From assembly GCA_963801505.1 (NCBI GenBank), contig CAWDEY010000024.1, positions 62,001 through 126,000 on the forward strand: 64,000 nucleotides of DNA, given 5' to 3'. Position numbers and translations under genes: made by a program. Shown here in pieces: positions 18,914 through 26,915 of this stretch; position 1 is the stretch's first letter; each line of letters begins with the position of its first letter. Source of the DNA: JAOUFP01 sp963801505 (GTDB taxonomy: Bacteria > Nitrospirota > Thermodesulfovibrionia > Thermodesulfovibrionales > UBA6898). Under the pieces are notes generated by a model. It worked only from the letters and a program-made list of their open reading frames with translations. It had not been told where the DNA came from and made no database searches.

Positions 18914-19807
18914 CTATCGACCCTGACTGTTACGTGACGGCGTATTTTGTTTATCAGACACTGGCGATCTCCTGACCAGTTTTCCGTTCATATATTTTTC
19001 AATCCTTGTCGGCGTCTCATCCTGGTAGTAAATTACCACTCTGTTGAAACCTTTGTTCCCGGCGAAAATATTTGTATGGAAGATTTCTATCTTTGTAGTT
19101 TTGCCGTTGCTGTCATAATAATAAATTTCTCTGTTATATGCATTGGCATTTGTATTGTTCTCCAGATAGAAAACTTCTCTTTTTATCAATTTCCAGTTGC
19201 TGTCACTGGCGGAGCTGTCCGGGCCGAAATATTCTTTCTTTGTCCTTTTCCCGTTGTCGTCGTAGTATTCAATCGCTTTATCATATCCCTTTTCTCTTGC
19301 AAACTTATCCGGGAAGAACATTTCCCCTCTTATTTTGTTCTCATTGCCGTCAAAGTATACAACTGATCTGTCAAAGCCTTTTTCAGATGAAAATTCAGCC
19401 GTATAGAACAATTCCTCCTTGATCATTTTCCCACTGCTGTCATAGTGGTCAATTTGCCTGTAATATCCTTCTTCCTTTGCCAGCTTCTGAGGATAGAAGT
19501 ATTCTATCTTTGTAGTTTTCCCTTTGCCGTCATAGTAGTCAATTTCTCTGTTATGCCCTTTTTCTTCCGCAAACTTATCCGTATAAAACACTTCTCTTTT
19601 TATCGGTAGCCCATTTATATCATTGAATTGAATTTCCTTCAGGATATCATCAAACCCAATATCTCCATTTTCCTTGGTGATCTCAATATTTTTGCCGCCA
19701 TATTCATTTATATCTGAAATGCTATTTTGCGTTTCCGATGAAACTATCCCTGTGAATAAAAACAAAAAGCAAAATGATAGTAACATTGCAATATTTAGTG
19801 CTTTCAA
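18914..19807 (-). CDS. Secreted protein made of about six 30-residue YYDGKGK-type repeats
   Basis: A protein of 297 residues with a TTG start and an N-terminal signal peptide (MKALNIAMLLSFCFL). From about residue 60 it consists of six imperfect units: an E/R-x-FY opener, FAxEKGYxR, then xxYYDxxGKxTKxE. The pattern resembles YwqK/MORN-like and RHS-like beta-repeat units. Such repeats generally form open beta-sheets on surface or secreted proteins. No catalytic motif is visible and no function can be assigned. It is followed on the same strand, some 500 bases upstream, by a ferritin-like gene; no operon is evident. Confidence 0.7.
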   Translation of the reverse strand: MKALNIAMLLSFCFLFLFTGIVSSETQNSISDINEYGGKNIEITKENGDIGFDDILKEIQFNDINGLPIKREVFYTDKFAEEKGHNREIDYYDGKGKTTKIEYFYPQKLAKEEGYYRQIDHYDSSGKMIKEELFYTAEFSSEKGFDRSVVYFDGNENKIRGEMFFPDKFAREKGYDKAIEYYDDNGKRTKKEYFGPDSSASDSNWKLIKREVFYLENNTNANAYNREIYYYDSNGKTTKIEIFHTNIFAGNKGFNRVVIYYQDETPTRIEKYMNGKLVRRSPVSDKQNTPSRNSQGR

Positions 19808-19845
19808 GTCTTCTCCCTATTACAGATGCCGGAAAAAAATATTAT

Positions 19846-20313
19846 TCAGCCCAAATAACCTCTATTTTGGGCCAAGATATTTAACTTATCAAAATGCTCC
19901 TTATCTGCTGATCCGAGCTTTTTAATAAGCTCTCCCACTTCAGGATTGGATTTCGTTATCAAAGTTCTGTAGTGGTACTCAAGTGCGTCGTTTTCCAATT
20001 CTATTCCAAATTTCAACGCATCCACAAGAGAAACTGGCGCTGTCGAAGATACTTGAGATTCAATTTTATTAAACAATTGATTTAATGGCTCTATGTCGAA
20101 CTCAACATCAGTAAACATCGATCTGTTTTTCTTGATAGTGCGCAGTTGGTAGTCTATTAAGTCGGCATGGGATTTCTCCTCAAGCCCCAGTTCAAAGAAC
20201 AAACCTGCGGCCTCCTTGTCCGTGTCAAAAAGTCTATTGTAATATGCGTACAAATCCTGGATTTTAAGTTCAAATTTTTTTAAAATTTCAAGCGCTCTAA
20301 TTATGTCCATCAT
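19846..20313 (-). CDS. Ferritin-like (rubrerythrin-type) four-helix di-iron protein
   Basis: A protein of 155 residues, all helical, with carboxylate and histidine ligands spaced as in the ferritin-like fold: LEEKSHADLI in helix 2, ELENDALEYHY in helix 3 and DKEHFDKL in helix 4. No rubredoxin-like Cys4 domain follows. Relatives scavenge peroxide or bind iron. Two ATGs in tandem sit after an AAGGGGC site. It fits an oxygen-sensitive anaerobe, together with the rubredoxin at 29.9 kb and the hemerythrin at 59 kb. Confidence 0.75.
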   Translation of the reverse strand: MMDIIRALEILKKFELKIQDLYAYYNRLFDTDKEAAGLFFELGLEEKSHADLIDYQLRTIKKNRSMFTDVEFDIEPLNQLFNKIESQVSSTAPVSLVDALKFGIELENDALEYHYRTLITKSNPEVGELIKKLGSADKEHFDKLNILAQNRGYLG

Positions 20314-20585
20314 GCCCCTTTCCTGATATTAATTTGTACATCTACCGCTACAGGCTATCGAATAGCTATAATATCTGCAACGACAAACACCGAGATAAAC
20401 TGCCTTTGCCCTTTCGTTTCTGCTGAGTTTTTTAGCGGTTTCCCTGAAGGTTAACTTGCTGATATTTAGAGATAATCCCAGGCATAAGCGCGTAGGAATC
20501 TAACGGCATCTCATAGATATTATATAACCCTCTGTGTACAAAAAAGAAAAAAGGGTTAATTACATACCCTTCCGGTTCTTATCTA

Positions 20586-20861
20586 TTATTTACCTTTTGG
20601 CGGTGCCTGCAAAACGTCCCTATATTTCTTACGGCATGTTAGCAGGTCTGTCTGCATTCCCGCAGCTTGAACACATGCCCTCGCATTTGTCAAAAGTGTG
20701 ATTCTGTCATCAAGTCTTTTCAGGGTATCTGCCCTGGTCTGCTCGAAATTCTGGGTTATAGGGTCGGCGGCGGGCGCGTTGTTACCGGCAATAGCAGGTA
20801 CAACAGAAAATGCAAACAATACAGCCGGGACTACAACAACGGCAAAAAACTGTTTCTTCAT
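20586..20861 (-). CDS. Small secreted protein with two cysteines
   Basis: A protein of 91 residues with a signal peptide (MKKQFFAVVVVPAVLFAFSV to PAIAG) and a short helical mature part. Two cysteines (in RACVQAAG and LTCRKKY) may form a disulfide. A good AAAGGAG site precedes the ATG. No family was recognised. It lies just outside the selC-associated island remnants. Confidence 0.7.
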   Translation of the reverse strand: MKKQFFAVVVVPAVLFAFSVVPAIAGNNAPAADPITQNFEQTRADTLKRLDDRITLLTNARACVQAAGMQTDLLTCRKKYRDVLQAPPKGK

Positions 20862-20997
20862 AAATTCTCCTTTGTGTGGCGTTTATATGGCTTAGTCTAC
20901 TACAGAAAACTTGAAAAATCTATGGAAGGCGTACGGATTGCGTACGGACTCAGGGGGAGTAAAACAGGGTTAACGACCTGATTTAAAAAGGATTTTT

Positions 20998-21025
20998 ATG
21001 GCGGGAGCGTGTGGGAATCGAACCA
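20998..21025 (-). other. Partial copy of the tRNA-Sec 3' end (attachment-site remnant, outer)
   Basis: About 28 bases identical to the acceptor and T-arm end of the selC gene at 24528-24555, in the same orientation, after which identity stops. It is preceded on the minus strand by an integrase tail (21040-21125). This is the arrangement left by an element inserted into the 3' end of a tRNA gene. Confidence 0.85.
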
Positions 21026-21039
21026 TACGACTGGCCTTG

Positions 21040-21125
21040 TAACTAGTTGATAATAAAGTATATTTTTGCCTCGAAAAGTGCCCTGTTCACGGTCTGTTCA
21101 CGGTTTTTAAAAAAAGGGATTCTTT
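21040..21125 (-). pseudogene. Integrase C-terminal tail remnant
   Basis: The minus strand reads KNREQTVNRALFEAKIYFIIN and a stop just before the partial tRNA copy. Such charged tails followed by a tRNA 3' end are typical where a tyrosine integrase gene ends at its own attachment site. The catalytic domain is not found upstream, so it is a remnant. A 20-base part of this stretch recurs at 56914-56933 next to tRNA-Leu. Confidence 0.55.
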
Positions 21126-21225
21126 ATTTGATGGTTTTTCTAATGTTTTTTACAGCGAGATTTTTCATCGAATGAACCCAAAAAAGAGGGCCGTTTTACG
21201 GAAGGTTGTGTGACAGAAACCTAAA

Positions 21226-21462
21226 TTATGCAGCCTGACGATCAACCTCACGAACATGCAGTATTTCTTTATTGTTCATTAATCTGACATCGTTTAAGGC
21301 CAAAGTCAGGACTGCTATCGTTCTCCCTTCAGCTGTCACAAATTCAACTTCATAAGCATCCCCGTCAGTATAACAATGCACTACTACCCCTATATCTCCC
21401 TCTACCAATCCATACTTTGCAATATCATGTTTAAGCACAACGGTATCCAATTCTTTAATCAT
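21226..21462 (-). CDS. DUF4926 small protein
   Basis: A protein of 78 residues starting MIKELDTVVLKHDI and containing GDIGVVVHCY, YEVEFVTAEGRTIAVLTL and EILHVRE, the recognisable DUF4926 sequence. DUF4926 proteins often neighbour toxin-antitoxin or DUF6883 genes and may act as antitoxin-like partners, but no partner toxin is seen next to it here. It is carried in the outer selC island together with HicAB on the same strand. Confidence 0.8.
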   Translation of the reverse strand: MIKELDTVVLKHDIAKYGLVEGDIGVVVHCYTDGDAYEVEFVTAEGRTIAVLTLALNDVRLMNNKEILHVREVDRQAA

Positions 21463-21541
21463 GTTAGACCTCCCTGTTTAAACCGGATAATATAATGCCT
21501 GCTTTTATTTCTGAATATACAGGAGATCAACCGAGCCATGC

Positions 21542-21877
21542 TCAGACAGCTACCTTCTCTTCCAAGGCCTTCTGAACAAGCTGATTCAGGGACACGCCCA
21601 TCCTTGTTGCCCTCTCTACGGCCTTCCGGTGAAGGTCAGAGGGTATTCTTACGTTGAAGCTGCCCTTGAACGGTTTCTGCGGCTCCCTGCCCATCTCCTT
21701 ACATGTTTCAAGGTAATCATCAACGGCTTCATGGAACGCCTTCTTGAGCTCTTTAACGCTCGCTCCTTCAAACATGATGAGGTCGTTTATTGCCTCTATT
21801 TTGCCGTGAAAAACTTCGTCTTCTTCACTGTAGTGGACAGTACCGATATAGCCCTTATAAGTCATTGAATCGCTCAT
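21542..21877 (-). CDS. hicB: HicB-type antitoxin
   Basis: A protein of 111 residues: a partial RNase H-like HicB fold (YKGYIGTVHYSEEDEVFHG, ASVKELKKAFHEAVDDYLE) followed by a C-terminal ribbon-helix-helix DNA-binding region (FNVRIPSDLHRKAVERA). It should neutralise the HicA mRNA interferase encoded just upstream and repress the pair. Its ATG overlaps the hicA stop by four bases. Located between two selC attachment-site copies. Confidence 0.92.
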   Translation of the reverse strand: MSDSMTYKGYIGTVHYSEEDEVFHGKIEAINDLIMFEGASVKELKKAFHEAVDDYLETCKEMGREPQKPFKGSFNVRIPSDLHRKAVERATRMGVSLNQLVQKALEEKVAV

Positions 21878-22134
21878 TGTATAACCCCCTTGTCTCTCAA
21901 CTGCTGTTTAATTTCTCTCAGATAGCATTGTTTCATGATCTGTGAAGGGTGAGGCTTGTGGAATTTGATCATGTCGTCCAGTTTCGCATTATAAAACGTA
22001 ACCCTTGAGCCTGATGTCTTACCCGTTTTCACCTCTTCGTATCCGAAGCCCTTCAGAAGTCGGCGGAGGTCCTCAAATGTGAAATCCTTCGGCTTCGACA
22101 GAAACCGCTGCAACAGCTTTTCGGTTTTGCTCAC
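21874..22134 (-). CDS. hicA: HicA-type mRNA interferase toxin
   Basis: A protein of 86 residues with a GTG start. It has the double-stranded RNA-binding-like HicA fold with FEDLRRLLKGFGYEEVK, TSGSRVTFYN and the catalytic histidine region in KFHKPHPS. HicA degrades translated mRNA. It forms an overlapping pair with hicB downstream. The pair is cargo of the outer island remnant at selC. Confidence 0.92.
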   Translation of the reverse strand: MSKTEKLLQRFLSKPKDFTFEDLRRLLKGFGYEEVKTGKTSGSRVTFYNAKLDDMIKFHKPHPSQIMKQCYLREIKQQLRDKGVIQ

Positions 22135-22214
22135 ATATTTATGATAGCACGGAAGAAAGGATGTTGCAACTACTTTATAGTTGCGTTATAAGCAAAGCCC
22201 TGGCGAGGTTTAAA

Positions 22215-22243
22215 TGGCGGGAGCGTGTGGGAACCGAACCCAT
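22215..22243 (-). other. Partial copy of the tRNA-Sec 3' end (attachment-site remnant, middle)
   Basis: About 29 bases matching the selC 3' end with one substitution in the T-loop. On the minus strand it follows a second, different integrase tail at 22256-22310. It separates the two island remnants. Confidence 0.85.
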
Positions 22244-22255
22244 ATAGAACCGCGT

Positions 22256-22310
22256 ATTTATTAGCTTTCAGACGTACGCACGGAAGGTTTACGGAAGGTC
22301 TTGGCATTTT
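22256..22310 (-). pseudogene. Second integrase C-terminal tail remnant
   Basis: The minus strand reads MENAKTFRKPSVRTSES and two stops, directly before the middle tRNA-Sec fragment. The sequence differs from the tail at 21040-21125, so two distinct elements appear to have used selC. The region 22311-22556 upstream holds no credible gene. Confidence 0.5.
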
Positions 22311-22556
22311 CCATCACCCTGAACGACCTACTTTGCTGACTTCCTCCTTACTCTCAGATATTGATTATTGAAACTGTTGCGACTTTCCAGAAGCAACATG
22401 TTTTATGAAGGAGGGCGAAGAGCACCTACAACACCACATCGGAACTGTTTTTATCGTGTGACCGTTTCCGGTCGAAACGTAAAGTCCAGCCGATGGCAGT
22501 TAACCCTATGACCACCAATTTTGGAAGCGGGCACTGTCCGACATTCACAGGCAGTC

Positions 22557-23012
22557 CTACTGTTTGTTATAGATCAGCTTTTGCTTTTTCTCCCCTCTGG
22601 GCATATGCATGGTTGTTTCAATGGTCATTACTTTGCCGTCTGCGCTTAGGGAGTAGACGAAAGTCGAAGGCTCCTTCTGGCCATCCATGAAGGATTTGAT
22701 GACAAGTGTCGAGCCGACCCATGCAGATGTGCTCTTGATGTCTTTACCACTTGGAGTTTTGTTTATACTCTCTGTGCCATCCAGCTTGTGTACCGCGGTT
22801 CCGACCTGGTTGCCGGCCTTGCGGTCAATAGTAAGCTCTGTCCTCGTCTGTTTGATTACAAGTGTAACAGTTGCAGCTCCACGTGCTGTACCAATGCCAC
22901 TCTTGGCAGTATCCATAACCCACTTACCAGAAAAATCCGGTGCTCCCAGGGCAAAAGTAGCTTGTCCGAAGAAAAGCGCCAGAAGTACTGCAATAAAACC
23001 AATGCGTCTCAT
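22557..23012 (-). CDS. Secreted lipocalin-like beta-barrel protein
   Basis: A protein of 151 residues with a signal peptide (MRRIGFIAVLLALFFGQATF) and the phrase DFSGKWVMDTAKSG, which recurs in small secreted beta-barrel proteins of environmental bacteria. The remainder is a run of beta-strands (TVTLVIKQ, LVIKSFMDG, VMTIETTM). A good AAGGAG ribosome site precedes the ATG. No enzymatic motif. It is cargo between the two inner selC copies. Confidence 0.65.
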   Translation of the reverse strand: MRRIGFIAVLLALFFGQATFALGAPDFSGKWVMDTAKSGIGTARGAATVTLVIKQTRTELTIDRKAGNQVGTAVHKLDGTESINKTPSGKDIKSTSAWVGSTLVIKSFMDGQKEPSTFVYSLSADGKVMTIETTMHMPRGEKKQKLIYNKQ

Positions 23013-23219
23013 AATTAATCTCCTTTTGTGAAAATAAGATAGTCCGGAGTCAGATACCCCGCGCAGTCGTAACTATATTTATACCCTGTCACTTTGATGA
23101 GAGTCAATATAAAACTGTTTATTTCTAGTAGCTCTTCAAACAATGAGAAGCACGGAGAAATATGCAGAGTCCAGGAAGAATCGAGAACTCTGTCATCTCC
23201 TATTTTTATCAAATGCTAC

Positions 23220-23384
23220 TTTTGATCGCGAATAGCAGGCTGGGAAAATATATCTGTCAATCTCTTGAAAGATTGAAAGGAGAAATCACTATCGGCTCTT
23301 AAAGATATTAGTACTTGACAATCTCCATCATAAATTGCTCCAATGTTACTAATGACCTCATCTTTATAAGATATCTGATTCATC
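23220..23384 (-). CDS. Small open frame of 54 residues, unknown
   Basis: Starting MMNQISYKDEVISNIGAIYD and ending QPAIRDQK. Its ATG overlaps the end of an upstream open stretch (EIYYPNYEGDFKKKHIAPAN to EERFKR) that itself overlaps the integrase fragment end. It may be a small gene or the second half of a broken one. No family was recognised and no clear ribosome site is seen. Confidence 0.35.
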
Positions 23385-23470
23385 ATCGTTTAAAACGCTC
23401 TTCAGCTTCGATATTTGCGGGAGCAATATGTTTCTTTTTGAAATCGCCTTCATAGTTCGGATAATAGATC

Positions 23471-23869
23471 TCAACTTTTGTGCCCTGATTTTATTACATG
23501 AATATTTTCCCCCTGAGCTGCAAAAACCTGTGATTGAGACAAAACATTTACATGAGAATATTTTTGAGTTGTTCTGATGTCAGTATGGCCCAAGACTTCC
23601 TTTATTATTGCTATTGATACCCCGCTGGATGCTGCCATAGACGCTACAGAATGCCTCGTAGCTTGATAAATCTCTATGGCCTTACATGCCCCTTTCCAGA
23701 GCCTCTGGAGCGTATCAGTCAGATACGGCTTGCTTGAATTCGGGTTTATGAAAAGGCACCCGTTTGGCAGGCCCCTTGGCATAGGCCCCAGTAAGTTGCT
23801 GCCAGGGTTCAGCCCTGGAATCGTGCAGTTGTTGTGCATTCTCATGCCCTTATATACTGAACGGATCAA
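23471..23869 (-). pseudogene. Tyrosine recombinase (integrase), C-terminal fragment
   Basis: A fragment of up to 132 residues holding only the second half of the catalytic domain: ATRHSVASMAASSGVSI (HxxR region), IIKEVLGHTDIRTTQKYSHV (second His and the nucleophile Tyr in KYSH). The N-terminal arm-binding domain and the first catalytic Arg are missing; full integrases have 300-400 residues. It sits in the inner selC island and is presumably the remains of the enzyme that inserted it. It overlaps the PIN toxin end by about 20 bases. Confidence 0.85.
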
Positions 23870-24260
23870 TAATGGTTAACTTCCCATCTACTAACTGTCC
23901 ACCCTGCAGATCTTCCGTATACAGGATAGAGCAGTCGTTCTCCCTGGCTGATGCTACGATGAGGCTGTCCCAGAAGGAATAATGGGTCTTCTTTTTAATC
24001 TGGAGGGCTCTCTTTATCGTGGATTCTTCGACTGGCGCAAAGCTGAAGGCCTCAAGAAAATGTTCTGTCAGTGATGTTATCTCCTCTGCTTTGAGGAGCT
24101 TCTTTGAGAAGCAGACGCTTACAAACTCACTGATTACCTGCGAACTCACATAAACGTTGTTGTTTGAAAATAATACATCTCTCGCCTGCAGCTTTTTCTT
24201 TTTCTCATCACTGATAAAATATACAAGAAGGTTTGTATCAACAAATACCTTATCTGACAT
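23850..24260 (-). CDS. PIN-domain (VapC-like) ribonuclease toxin
   Basis: A protein of 136 residues from the preferred ATG at 24260 (a longer frame starts 24 bases earlier). Acidic PIN residues are visible: VFVDTNLLVYF, VISEFVSVC, SFWDSLIVASA and LYTEDLQGG. PIN toxins cleave RNA with metal ions. Its start lies within the end of the small gene upstream, the likely antitoxin. It is the first gene after selC inside the inner island. Confidence 0.88.
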   Translation of the reverse strand: MSDKVFVDTNLLVYFISDEKKKKLQARDVLFSNNNVYVSSQVISEFVSVCFSKKLLKAEEITSLTEHFLEAFSFAPVEESTIKRALQIKKKTHYSFWDSLIVASARENDCSILYTEDLQGGQLVDGKLTIIDPFSI

Positions 24261-24441
24261 GTACCGCTTCTCTGTCAAAGGCATAGTTCTTGGGAAGTTT
24301 TACATTATATTTTTTAAAAATCGCTTCCAGAATTTTATTCTTTTCCTTCTGAACTCTGACTACAGTGATGGACTCCCCCTTAAACGCCTTCCTTAGCTTC
24401 TCTATCTCCTCTTCTTTTTCTATCTCTATAATCACCTTCAT
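24250..24441 (-). CDS. Putative antitoxin of the PIN toxin
   Basis: A protein of 63 residues starting MKVIIEIEKEEEIEKLRKAF, highly charged, with the ATG at 24441 placed nine bases after a GGGAGGG site. It overlaps the PIN toxin start by 11 bases, the usual antitoxin-first order. It has no recognised AbrB, RHH or Phd motif. A longer reading frame extends back through selC but is not a credible start. Confidence 0.7.
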   Translation of the reverse strand: MKVIIEIEKEEEIEKLRKAFKGESITVVRVQKEKNKILEAIFKKYNVKLPKNYAFDREAVHVR

Positions 24442-24527
24442 GCTGCACCCTCCCCATTGAATCTGCGTAGTTTGACTAAAGCCGCCACACTTCGACGAAT
24501 AAGCATTGTCATCCTTGTAAAGGAAAC

Positions 24528-24625
24528 TGGCGGGAGCGTGTGGGAATCGAACCCACCCTTCCAGCTTTTGGCCGGAAACACCGGCTTTGAAGGCCGGGCA
24601 GGACACCAGAACCCGATGCGCTCCC
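24528..24625 (-). tRNA. selC: tRNA-Sec (anticodon UCA)
   Basis: The minus strand folds as a selenocysteine tRNA: a long acceptor stem (GGGAGCG pairing with CGCTCCC), anticodon stem CCGGC/GCCGG with loop CTTCAAA giving UCA at 24588-24590, a long variable arm (TTTCCGGC ... GCTGGAAG), T-arm GTGGG-TTCGATT-CCCAC, discriminator G and encoded CCA. Its presence means that the organism likely makes selenoproteins, although none was recognised here. Its 3' end is duplicated at 20998 and 22215, so it is an integration hotspot. Confidence 0.95.
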
Positions 24626-24760
24626 GATGGTGTTACATAATGATACTAACGTATTTTTCGGGTTACTTCAAGAAAACTTCCGGGATTGGGGCTCGGGGAC
24701 TGGTATTTCATAACCCTCCGAAAATGCCAACTCATTGCTCATTACTTGCTTTTTACAACT

Positions 24761-24793
24761 CTTAATAAAAAGAGGGGGACCGGCGTCCCCCTC
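24761..24793 (-). terminator. Rho-independent terminator of the octaheme cytochrome gene
   Basis: On the minus strand a nine-pair GC-rich stem (GAGGGGGAC / GTCCCCCTC) with a GCC-containing loop is followed by TTTTTATT, just after the stop codon at 24817. Confidence 0.9.
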
Positions 24794-24816
24794 CTGAGTC
24801 GTCGCCTCAGCTTTAC

Positions 24817-26043
24817 TTATTTATGAGTTGCTGCCTCAGCCCTTAGTTTGGCTGCCTCGTCTTTGATCTTCTGCAGGGTCTCTTTCATCGGGGCCCAGCC
24901 ATACCAGTGCATATAGTCAGCGTTCATATGGAACGCGCCTTCAAAGGCCCTCATCCTGTATTCCATAAACATGACATAGAGGTCCTGTTCAACTGAACTC
25001 TTTGCCTCATAGAACTGGAGCAGGTCCGGGGCAAAGGTCCAGTCAGCAGGCTTTTTGAGTATGTTGTCTTTGTAGAGGCCCTGTACTTCACGGATCGCCT
25101 CTGCCATGACCTTGTCGACGTCCTTTACAACCCTGTCGCCTGCATCAAGCTGGGCAGTTGCATACGATTTCCCGTGGCACTGCGCGCAGATATTGATCAT
25201 CTTGTCACGCTCTTTCTGGAATTCTTCTTTTGTAAGGCGTGCCACCCTCCCTGCCTTTACAAGTTCAAGCCGCGCAGTAGGGGCGCCTTTTTCATCGAGC
25301 ACGCCAAGCGCCTGTAGTATAACCACTCTGTCGTTCATCCAGTCCTTGTCATCTTCAGGCAGCCGTACCGCAAGAAAGCCCCATGAAGTGATCACATTAT
25401 GGTCTCCTCCGCTCATGTGGCAGGTCTGGCAGGTCGGGGCCCTTTTGCTGGCATTGCCTTCTATCTGCCAGATAGTCCCGTGTTTTGAGGTGGACCACAT
25501 CTCCCACTGCGGATGGTCAAATCCCATATGGCAGGTCTGGCAGGCCCTCGGGTCCTGGGCCTCGGATTTCTTGAAGGAATGGCGCGTATGGCAGGAGTCG
25601 CACTGCGCATGTCCGTACCGGTACCCGGTCTTTTCAGCATCAGGCTGGACACCTATTCTGTGACAGCTTGTGCAGCCCTTGTAATCTCCTCCCGCAACAG
25701 CAGAGGGCTGATGGCCCATCATCGGCATTGAACTTGACGCTATCCATGCGAGGTTATGCTTGCCTGCCTTGAACTGGTCCGTCTGTTTTTTGTGGCAGCC
25801 TGCGCAGGTCTCAGGGGTAGGCATCTTGGCAAGCTTTGCGTCGTCCATTTTCATGTGCGCTGACCCATGGCAGGATGAGCAATCCACTCCATTTTTGGAC
25901 ATCTTCCCTTCAAAATACTGTTCGACAACACCTGGGGTCACCTTCTTATGGCAGTCTATGCAGGCGCTCTTTGTTGCAGCAAAAGATAGGCTGCTCATGG
26001 AAAAAACAAAAACTAACAGCATTAATGCTTTAAGGTACTTCAT
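24817..26043 (-). CDS. Octaheme hydroxylamine oxidoreductase/reductase-like cytochrome c
   Basis: A periplasmic protein of 408 residues with a signal peptide. Eight CxxCH heme sites are visible: CIDCH, CSSCH, CAGCH, CTSCH, CDSCH, CQTCH, CQTCH and CAQCH. The C-terminal phrase HMNADYMHWYGWAPM is typical of the HAO family. In anaerobes such proteins are often reductive (nitrite or hydroxylamine reduction) rather than oxidative; I cannot confirm the cross-linking tyrosine of true HAO. It is divergent from nrfHA with a shared upstream region containing an FNR-like site, so a role in nitrogen-oxide reduction is likely. An AGGAGGAG site precedes the ATG. Confidence 0.9.
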   Translation of the reverse strand: MKYLKALMLLVFVFSMSSLSFAATKSACIDCHKKVTPGVVEQYFEGKMSKNGVDCSSCHGSAHMKMDDAKLAKMPTPETCAGCHKKQTDQFKAGKHNLAWIASSSMPMMGHQPSAVAGGDYKGCTSCHRIGVQPDAEKTGYRYGHAQCDSCHTRHSFKKSEAQDPRACQTCHMGFDHPQWEMWSTSKHGTIWQIEGNASKRAPTCQTCHMSGGDHNVITSWGFLAVRLPEDDKDWMNDRVVILQALGVLDEKGAPTARLELVKAGRVARLTKEEFQKERDKMINICAQCHGKSYATAQLDAGDRVVKDVDKVMAEAIREVQGLYKDNILKKPADWTFAPDLLQFYEAKSSVEQDLYVMFMEYRMRAFEGAFHMNADYMHWYGWAPMKETLQKIKDEAAKLRAEAATHK

Positions 26044-26198
26044 TAGATCTCCTCCTGATTAAAGTATTGTTTATAAAAAAAGTCCTTTCCTTAAAAAGTC
26101 TGTGTGTATCAGATACCTCCCTTCATCATAATGACCCCATTTCGCCTTCCATACTGATTATTGTCCCTGTTTCCGGTACTGTCGGGTTTATGACCTCT

Positions 26199-26241
26199 AG
26201 GATAAAGCATCCTTATCAGGACACGATATGATCCAGATCAT
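26199..26241 (-). promoter_or_regulatory. FNR/CRP-type box and -10 element for the octaheme gene
   Basis: A palindrome ATGATCCAGATCAT (26228-26241) fits the FNR core TGAT-N4-ATCA. On the minus strand a TATCCT -10-like box (26199-26204) would place transcription start near 26192, with the palindrome centred about 42 bases upstream, the class II activator position. This spacing is repeated at 34075-34119. Confidence 0.6.
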
Positions 26242-26315
26242 GTCCAGATACAAATTTGTTTTTTCCGGGCAACGTTTCCGCCCTACATCTTTGCAATGAT
26301 TTAATGATTATAAGC

Positions 26316-26343
26316 TTGCTTAATAATGTTGATTTGATATACT
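26316..26343 (+). promoter_or_regulatory. Sigma70-like promoter upstream of nrfH
   Basis: TTGCTT (26316-26321), 16 bases, TATACT (26338-26343), oriented toward nrfH. The predicted leader to the ATG at 26438 is about 90 bases and contains a nested inverted repeat (GGATAA/TTATCC around GGGA/TCCC at 26380-26417). Confidence 0.5.
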
Positions 26344-26437
26344 GGACTTAGGGGCGGGGCCATCCATATAAACTTTGCAGGATAAGCGAAGGGAAGACGA
26401 TGAATCCCGGGTTATCCTCTGAAAAGGGGGCGAAGTT

Positions 26438-26902
26438 ATGAGCACTGAAACATCAAAAAAGGTTATTAAGTATCTTGTTATTTTTATAGTGCTCGGGGCC
26501 GCGATATTTTTCTTCCTGCTGCTTGGGCCTCCAAAGCTTCTGGCGAAGTCAGAGGCCCCGATCTTCTGCGGGGGGTGTCACGTGATGGAATCGGAATTTG
26601 AGTCATGGGCGCACGCCGGAGCGCACAGGAGAAAGAAGTGCGTTGACTGCCATCTGCCCAACCATAATATGGTCATCCACTACATCTGGAAGTCGATCGA
26701 CGGCATGAAGGACGTGGGTTTCTTCTTTTCCGGTCTGGCGCCCGAGCGGATCAAGATCACAGAGCACGGGAAAAAGGTCCTTCAGGCCAACTGCATCCGC
26801 TGTCACGAAACAACAGTGAGTATGATAAACCAGGAACGGCCGTGCTGGGATTGCCACAGGAGGATCGCACACACGCGCACGGGCATAATAGAAACCTTAT
26901 GA
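26438..26902 (+). CDS. nrfH: NrfH/NapC-type tetraheme membrane cytochrome c
   Basis: A protein of 154 residues with one N-terminal membrane anchor (about 11-33) and four heme sites: CGGCH, CVDCH, CIRCH and CWDCH. The first is followed by VM (CGGCHVM), as in NrfH where a methionine ligates heme 1. It should pass electrons from menaquinol to the nitrite reductase encoded 13 bases downstream. The gene order nrfHA is the standard one in bacteria outside enterics. Confidence 0.93.
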   Translation: MSTETSKKVIKYLVIFIVLGAAIFFFLLLGPPKLLAKSEAPIFCGGCHVMESEFESWAHAGAHRRKKCVDCHLPNHNMVIHYIWKSIDGMKDVGFFFSGLAPERIKITEHGKKVLQANCIRCHETTVSMINQERPCWDCHRRIAHTRTGIIETL

Positions 26903-26915
26903 AAGGGGGTTTTCG

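Noticed and set aside
18914..19807. Regular spacing that might look like a CRISPR array
   Set aside because: The units are protein repeats in one frame with variable DNA; there are no identical direct repeats with unique spacers and no cas genes.
24250..24606. A 118-residue frame reading through the selC gene into the antitoxin
   Set aside because: The first 55 residues are translated tRNA and spacer; the ATG at 24441 has a proper ribosome site.
26380..26417. Nested inverted repeat in the nrfH leader as a riboswitch
   Set aside because: It does not match c-di-GMP or other riboswitch consensus features that I can recognise; noted only as a possible hairpin.
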